A stretch of DNA of 35,807 bases, taken from contig NZ_JAUYTS010000175.1 of assembly GCF_030695085.1 (NCBI RefSeq), forward strand, positions 1 to 35,807. Direction: 5' to 3'. Source of the stretch: Falsiroseomonas sp. (lineage in GTDB: Bacteria; Pseudomonadota; Alphaproteobacteria; Acetobacterales; Acetobacteraceae). The notes under the pieces are model-generated. The model had not been told where the DNA came from, made no database searches, and was given only the letters and a program-made list of their open reading frames with translations. The stretch's first letter is position 1. Each line of letters starts with the position of its first letter. The position numbers and the translations under genes are program-made. Positions 32,526 to 35,807 of the stretch are shown here, piece by piece.

Positions 32526-33272
32526 ATGGGTGACGTGCTCGGCTGGCGCTGCAAATTCGGGGTGATGGGGCCTTCCACCAATACCGTGGTGCAGCCGGAT
32601 TTCGACATGATGCGCCCGGCCGGCGTCACCAACCATTACAGCCGCATCTTCACCCCGAATGCCGATGCGGTTTCCAACGAGACGTTTCGGGCAGGGGCGG
32701 AACTCATTGGCCGCAACACGCTGGATGCGGTGCGATCGGTGATGACCTGCAACCCGGATGCGCTGGTCATGGGCATGTCCGCCGTCACCTTCTTCGACGG
32801 CGCGCGTGGCGCGGATCGCTTCGTGAAGGAGGTCGAGGATCTGTCCGGCCTCAAGATCAGCGTCGGCAGCCACGCGTGCACCGCCGCGCTGAACGCCTAT
32901 GGCGGCATCAGGCGCCTGGCCGTGATGTCCCCCTACTGGCCGGCCATGAATATCGAGGTGGCGCGCTATTTCGGCGATATGGGCTTCAGCGTGGTGCGGG
33001 ATACCGCCTTCCGCTGTTCCTCCTGGACCGATATCGCGGCGCAGACGCCGGCGCGCTGTGTGCAGGGGATCAAGGAGATCGATGGCGACGATGTGGACGC
33101 CATCGTCCAGGTCGGCACCAACCTGTCCATGGTGAAGCTGGCGGCGATGGCGGAGCTGTGGCTCGGCAAGCCCGTCATCGCGATCAACACCGCCACCTAC
33201 TGGCACGCGCTGCGCGCGCGCGGCATCCCGGACAAGGTGGAAGGCTGCGGCAGCCTGCTCGAGCGGTTCTGA
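32526..33272 (+). CDS. Maleate isomerase/arylmalonate decarboxylase-like protein without family cysteines
   Basis: This 248-residue protein has the fold pattern of the Asp/Glu racemase-maleate isomerase group: GWRCKFGVMGPSTNTVVQPDFD at the N terminus, DALVMGMSAVTFFDG at 78-92, GSHACTAALNAYGGIRRLAV and VGTNLSMVKLA. The two positions where isomerases carry catalytic cysteines (in the CTS-like and the GCTN-like motifs) read MGMS and VGTN, so neither is present. ATG 32526 is preferred because GAAGGG is 9 bases upstream; 32517 and 32505 are in frame. Activity is unknown. Confidence 0.82.
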   Translation: MGDVLGWRCKFGVMGPSTNTVVQPDFDMMRPAGVTNHYSRIFTPNADAVSNETFRAGAELIGRNTLDAVRSVMTCNPDALVMGMSAVTFFDGARGADRFVKEVEDLSGLKISVGSHACTAALNAYGGIRRLAVMSPYWPAMNIEVARYFGDMGFSVVRDTAFRCSSWTDIAAQTPARCVQGIKEIDGDDVDAIVQVGTNLSMVKLAAMAELWLGKPVIAINTATYWHALRARGIPDKVEGCGSLLERF

Positions 33273-33278
33273 ACGGCA

Positions 33279-33302
33279 GGGGTGCGGGCCGCACCGCACC
33301 CC
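33279..33302. terminator. Bidirectional terminator-like hairpin between convergent genes
   Basis: GGGGTGCGG (33279-33287) pairs perfectly with CCGCACCCC (33294-33302) across a 6-base loop, between the stops at 33272 and 33311. No U-tract is present on either strand. Confidence 0.6.
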
Positions 33303-33310
33303 CCCCGCAT

Positions 33311-34297
33311 TCAGCCCGCCGTCGCGCCGCTGGCCCGCACGATGGGCGCCCAGCGGGCGATCTCGGCCTGGATGAAGCTGGCGAAGCCGGCCGGGTCGGC
33401 ATCCAGGATCTGCATGCCCTGATTGGCCAGGCGTTCCCGGACGGCCGGGACCTGCAACGCCTCCCGCGTCGCCTCATGCAGGCGGGCGATGATGGGGGCG
33501 GGGGTATTGGCCGGTGCGACCAGGCCGAACCAGGCGGCGACGTCGAAGCCGGGCAGGCCGATCTCGGCCAGCGGCCGGACCTCGGGCCAGTCCGGCATGG
33601 GGGCCGCGCTGCTGAGGCCGATGGCCCGCAGCGCCCCGGCCCGAACCTGGCTGAGCGCCACGGGGACCGAGGCGAAGGTCATGCTGGTGGTGCCGGCCAG
33701 CACGGCATTGACCGAATCCGGGGCGGAGCGGAACGGCACATGGGTCAGCCGCACCCCGGTCATCTGCTCGAGCACCGCGCCACCCAGATGCTGGGAGGTG
33801 CCGGACCCGCCGGAGGAATAGGTCAGCTCGCCCGGCCGCGCGCGCGCCGCGGCGATCAGATCGGCCAGGTTCTGGATCGGCGAGGAAGGATGCACCACCA
33901 GCACATTGGGGCTGCTGGCGACCAGCGTGATCGGCGCGAAATCCGCCACCGGGTCGAAGGGCATCCGGCTGTACAGGGCGGGGTTGATGCCATGGGTGCT
34001 GACGGTGGCCATCAGCAGGGTATGGCCATCCGGTTCCGCCCGCCGCGCCACATCGCCGGCGATGTTGCCGCCGGCGCCGGGGCGGTTCTCGGTGACCACG
34101 TTCTGGCCGAGCCGCCGGCCCAGCTCATCGGCCAGGCTGCGGGTGAGGATATCCGCGGCGGAGCCGGCCCCGATAGTGACCAGGATGCGGATCGGGCGGC
34201 TCGGGAAGCCCTGGGCGCTGGCGGGGGTTGCGAGGGTGGAGGCCAGGGCCAGGGTGGGAGTGGCGCGCAGCAGGCTACGCCGGGTCGGGCCGGTCAT
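33311..34297 (-). CDS. Bug/TctC-family tripartite tricarboxylate transporter substrate-binding protein
   Basis: This 328-residue receptor starts at ATG 34297, overlapping the ridA stop (ATGA). It has a signal peptide with TRRSLLRA and a cleavage site after TPASAQ, then RPIRILVTIGAGSAADIL, ENRPGAGGNIAGDVARR and VPFRSAPDSVNAVLAG. The usual PFxPGG loop reads TIGAGSAAD, a variation of the ligand loop. It is coupled to a RidA-like gene, so it probably serves the same pathway. It is an orphan receptor like the other three. Confidence 0.93.
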   Translation of the reverse strand: MTGPTRRSLLRATPTLALASTLATPASAQGFPSRPIRILVTIGAGSAADILTRSLADELGRRLGQNVVTENRPGAGGNIAGDVARRAEPDGHTLLMATVSTHGINPALYSRMPFDPVADFAPITLVASSPNVLVVHPSSPIQNLADLIAAARARPGELTYSSGGSGTSQHLGGAVLEQMTGVRLTHVPFRSAPDSVNAVLAGTTSMTFASVPVALSQVRAGALRAIGLSSAAPMPDWPEVRPLAEIGLPGFDVAAWFGLVAPANTPAPIIARLHEATREALQVPAVRERLANQGMQILDADPAGFASFIQAEIARWAPIVRASGATAG

Positions 34298-34692
34298 GCC
34301 ACCACCCCGATGCCCTGGATTTCGACCAGGATGCCCGGCCGGGCGAAGGCACTGACCGTCAGCAGGGCGCTGCAGGGGTAGGCGCCGCCGGGGAAATGCT
34401 CGGCGCGCAGCTTCACCAGCAGGTCGCCATGGCGCGGGTCCAGGATATAGACGGTGGTCCAGACGAGGCTGGCCAGGCTGCCGCCCGCGCGCACCAGGGT
34501 GCGGTCCATCAGCGCGTAGCAGGTGCGGACCTGCGCCTCGAAATCCCAGGAGATGTCGCGCCCCTCCAGGTCCTGCGTGGCGGTCTGGCCGGAGAGCCAG
34601 ACGGTGCGGCCGCCCTGGGTGATGACGGCGGGGGAGAAGGCGCGGGACTGCTGGAAATCCGTGCCTTCCAGATGGGTGACGTTGAAGTTCAT
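34294..34692 (-). CDS. RidA/YjgF-family protein
   Basis: This 132-residue protein has the Rid fold landmarks VWLSGQTATQDLEG, FEAQVRTCYALMDRTL and LVWTTVYILDPRHGDLL. The segment YPCSALLTVSAF aligns with the PARSCVEVARL segment of true imine deaminases and has Ser108 where the substrate-binding arginine is, so it is probably from a non-deaminase Rid subfamily. ATG 34692 has AGGAAAGG 7 bases upstream; a longer reading would run across the palindrome at 34721. It is first in a two-gene operon with the Bug receptor. Confidence 0.88.
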   Translation of the reverse strand: MNFNVTHLEGTDFQQSRAFSPAVITQGGRTVWLSGQTATQDLEGRDISWDFEAQVRTCYALMDRTLVRAGGSLASLVWTTVYILDPRHGDLLVKLRAEHFPGGAYPCSALLTVSAFARPGILVEIQGIGVVA

Positions 34693-34720
34693 GCTTGTAC
34701 CTTTCCTGGCGGAAGTCTCC

Positions 34721-34738
34721 GATGCAAACGATTGCATC
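34721..34738. promoter_or_regulatory. LacI/PurR-type operator palindrome
   Basis: GATGCAA-ACGA-TTGCATC is a perfect 7-bp inverted repeat with central CG. The core GCAAACGATTGC closely resembles the operators of LacI/GalR regulators such as PurR. It lies 29 bases before the ridA start and 42 before the CoA-binding gene, in a divergent promoter region. No LacI-family gene is in the window. Confidence 0.55.
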
Positions 34739-34779
34739 AACCACGGGTCATTTCAATCGCTGGATCGAGGAGCCACCTG

Positions 34780-35208
34780 ATGAAAATGGACGACACCGCA
34801 ATCCGCGACCTGCTGCTGGGCACGCGCCGCATCGCCGTGGTCGGCGCATCCAATCGCCCGGACCGCGCCAGCCATGGCGTCCTCGGCTTCCTGCTGGCCC
34901 GCGGCTACGACGCGACACCGGTGAACCCCATGCTGGCGGGCCAGGACATCCAGGGCCGCAAGGTGATGGCCGGCCTGGAGCAGGCCGGGCCGCTCGACAT
35001 GGTGGATGTGTTCCGCCGCAGCGCGGAGGCCGGCGCGGTGATGGATGAGGCGGTGCGGCTCGGCGCGAAATCCGTTTGGCTGCAGCTGGGCGTGGTGGAT
35101 GAAGCCGCCGCCGCCCGGGCCCGGGATGCAGGGGTCGCGGTGGTGATGGATCGCTGCCCGGTCATCGAATGGCGCAGGCTCGGCCTGCCCGCCCGGATTG
35201 GCGGCTGA
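34780..35208 (+). CDS. CoA-binding domain protein (YccU-like)
   Basis: This 142-residue single-domain protein has the Rossmann CoA-binding fold of the succinyl-CoA synthetase alpha type: RRIAVVGASNRPDRASHGV near residues 16-34, YDATPVNPMLAGQDIQG, and VWLQLGVVDEAAAARARDAG. It lacks the catalytic domains of CoA ligases. Members are of unknown function, perhaps CoA sensors. ATG at 34780 has GAGGAG 7 bases upstream. It is divergent from ridA across an operator-like palindrome. Confidence 0.92.
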   Translation: MKMDDTAIRDLLLGTRRIAVVGASNRPDRASHGVLGFLLARGYDATPVNPMLAGQDIQGRKVMAGLEQAGPLDMVDVFRRSAEAGAVMDEAVRLGAKSVWLQLGVVDEAAAARARDAGVAVVMDRCPVIEWRRLGLPARIGG

Positions 35209-35350
35209 GCCTCGCCAACTGAACGTCATATGGGCGCCGCTTGAAATGATCGGCGGCACGGGCCAACTCCCCGCCCGGATGACGCGCGGGTAACATGACG
35301 GGCCATTCCCGGCCGGCAGCCCCGCATGCTCGCAAAGGAAACAGGGGACC

Positions 35351-35807
35351 ATGACGGACGAGGAACGCCGGATCATCACCGGCTATGTGGAGCGGGTGAG
35401 CGGCGCAGCGGGCGCGGCGCCGGCGCGCCCGGCCTCGCCCTGGGGGGCGCTGGGCGGTGGCCAGCAGCAGCCGGCGCAGCCGCTGCCGCCGGTGGACCCG
35501 GAGGCCGACCGGCTGATCGGTGAGCTGTTCGCCCGCCACCCGGAAGCCCGCTACCGCCTGACGCAGACCGCCTTCGTGCAGGAACATGCGCTGGTCGAGA
35601 TGCAGAACCGCATCCAGCAGCTGGAATGGGAACTGGAGCAGGCACAGTCCCAGGCGCAGCAGGCCCAGCAGCAGCCGCAGCGTGGCGGGCTGTTCGGCGG
35701 CATGTTCGGCGGCAACCAGCCGCAGCAGCGCCCGATGATGCGCACCCGCCCGCAGCCGCAGCCGCAATACCCGCCGGGCCACAACCCGCAGGCGCTGCAG
35801 CAGGGCC
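35351..35807 (+). CDS. DUF2076 family protein, N-terminal part
   Basis: The gene runs off the window end, with 152 complete codons visible. It starts at ATG 35351, with AGGGGACC directly before it. The visible part has MTDEERRIITGYVERV, a proline-rich linker, then EADRLIGELFARHPEARYRLTQTAFVQEHAL, a coiled coil with QNRIQQLEWELEQAQ, a glutamine-rich stretch, and a glycine/phenylalanine motif GLFGGMFGGN. This is the DUF2076 pattern of periplasmic ligand-binding sensor-like proteins. Function is unknown. The 142 bases before it show no convincing promoter. Confidence 0.85.
   Translation, partial: MTDEERRIITGYVERVSGAAGAAPARPASPWGALGGGQQQPAQPLPPVDPEADRLIGELFARHPEARYRLTQTAFVQEHALVEMQNRIQQLEWELEQAQSQAQQAQQQPQRGGLFGGMFGGNQPQQRPMMRTRPQPQPQYPPGHNPQALQQG

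Noticed and set aside
35240..35275. CTTGAAA as sigma-32 -35 before the DUF2076 gene
   Set aside because: The only CCCC-type -10 candidate is over 20 bases away, too far for a heat-shock promoter.
1..35807. tRNA, rRNA, CRISPR, insertion sequences, attachment sites
   Set aside because: No cloverleaf, no rRNA sequence, no spaced direct repeats and no transposase or integrase was recognised on either strand.

Overview
The window looks like a chromosomal segment of a high-GC alphaproteobacterium. The best guess is an acetic-acid-bacteria relative (Acetobacteraceae, Roseomonas-like, order Rhodospirillales). Three things point there: the very GC-rich third codon positions, the alphaproteobacterial gene order rpsF-rpsR-DUF2232-rplI-dnaB-alr-radA-cvpA-purF facing fabD-fabG-acpP-fabF-mltG-yicC-gmk, and the abundance of Bug/TctC-type periplasmic binding proteins. 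The taxon is inferred from gene content, not from a marker search. I saw no rRNA, tRNA, CRISPR, transposase or phage genes. There is no gene-free stretch over 300 bases; the longest is the 254-base divergent rpsF/fabD promoter region.

Region 1 (1-3781) is a catabolic/transport locus. A minus-strand operon hyuB, Bug receptor, hyuA (hyuA cut off by the window edge) is divergent from a LysR regulator. Strong hairpins lie between the Bug gene and hyuA.

Region 2 (3784-17197, minus strand) is the housekeeping block. In transcription order it runs rpsF, rpsR, a DUF2232 membrane protein, rplI, (hairpin), a cyclopropane fatty acid synthase, dnaB, alr, mlaE, mlaF, radA, a UDP-glucuronate-epimerase-like gene, cvpA, purF and an SDR. 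Two DnaA-box-like 9-mers lie upstream of dnaB, a 24-bp repeat multiplies the start codon of mlaF, and cvpA has a promoter placed for leaderless transcription.

Region 3 (17452-26871, mostly plus strand) is fatty-acid and envelope synthesis: fabD, a tandem double-GNAT gene coupled into the operon, fabG, acpP, fabF, mltG and an EamA transporter. A minus-strand pair, hsp20 and an SDR, follows; an FNR/FixK-like box lies in front of hsp20. Then come yicC and gmk.

Region 4 (26878-35807) is accessory metabolism and transport: an AEC carrier, an amidohydrolase, a Bug receptor and a DUF2235 alpha/beta hydrolase in one tight run; a Bug receptor divergent from a maleate-isomerase-like protein that lacks the family cysteines; and a ridA-Bug pair divergent from a CoA-binding protein across a LacI/PurR-type palindrome. 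The window ends inside a DUF2076 gene. Four Bug receptors occur in the window, none with TctA/TctB membrane partners nearby.

No clearly new multi-gene system was found. The best leads are the double GNAT inside the fab operon, the FNR-like box before hsp20, the DnaA boxes before dnaB, the repeated mlaF start, the LacI-like operator, and the active-site changes in the amidohydrolase and the maleate-isomerase-like protein.
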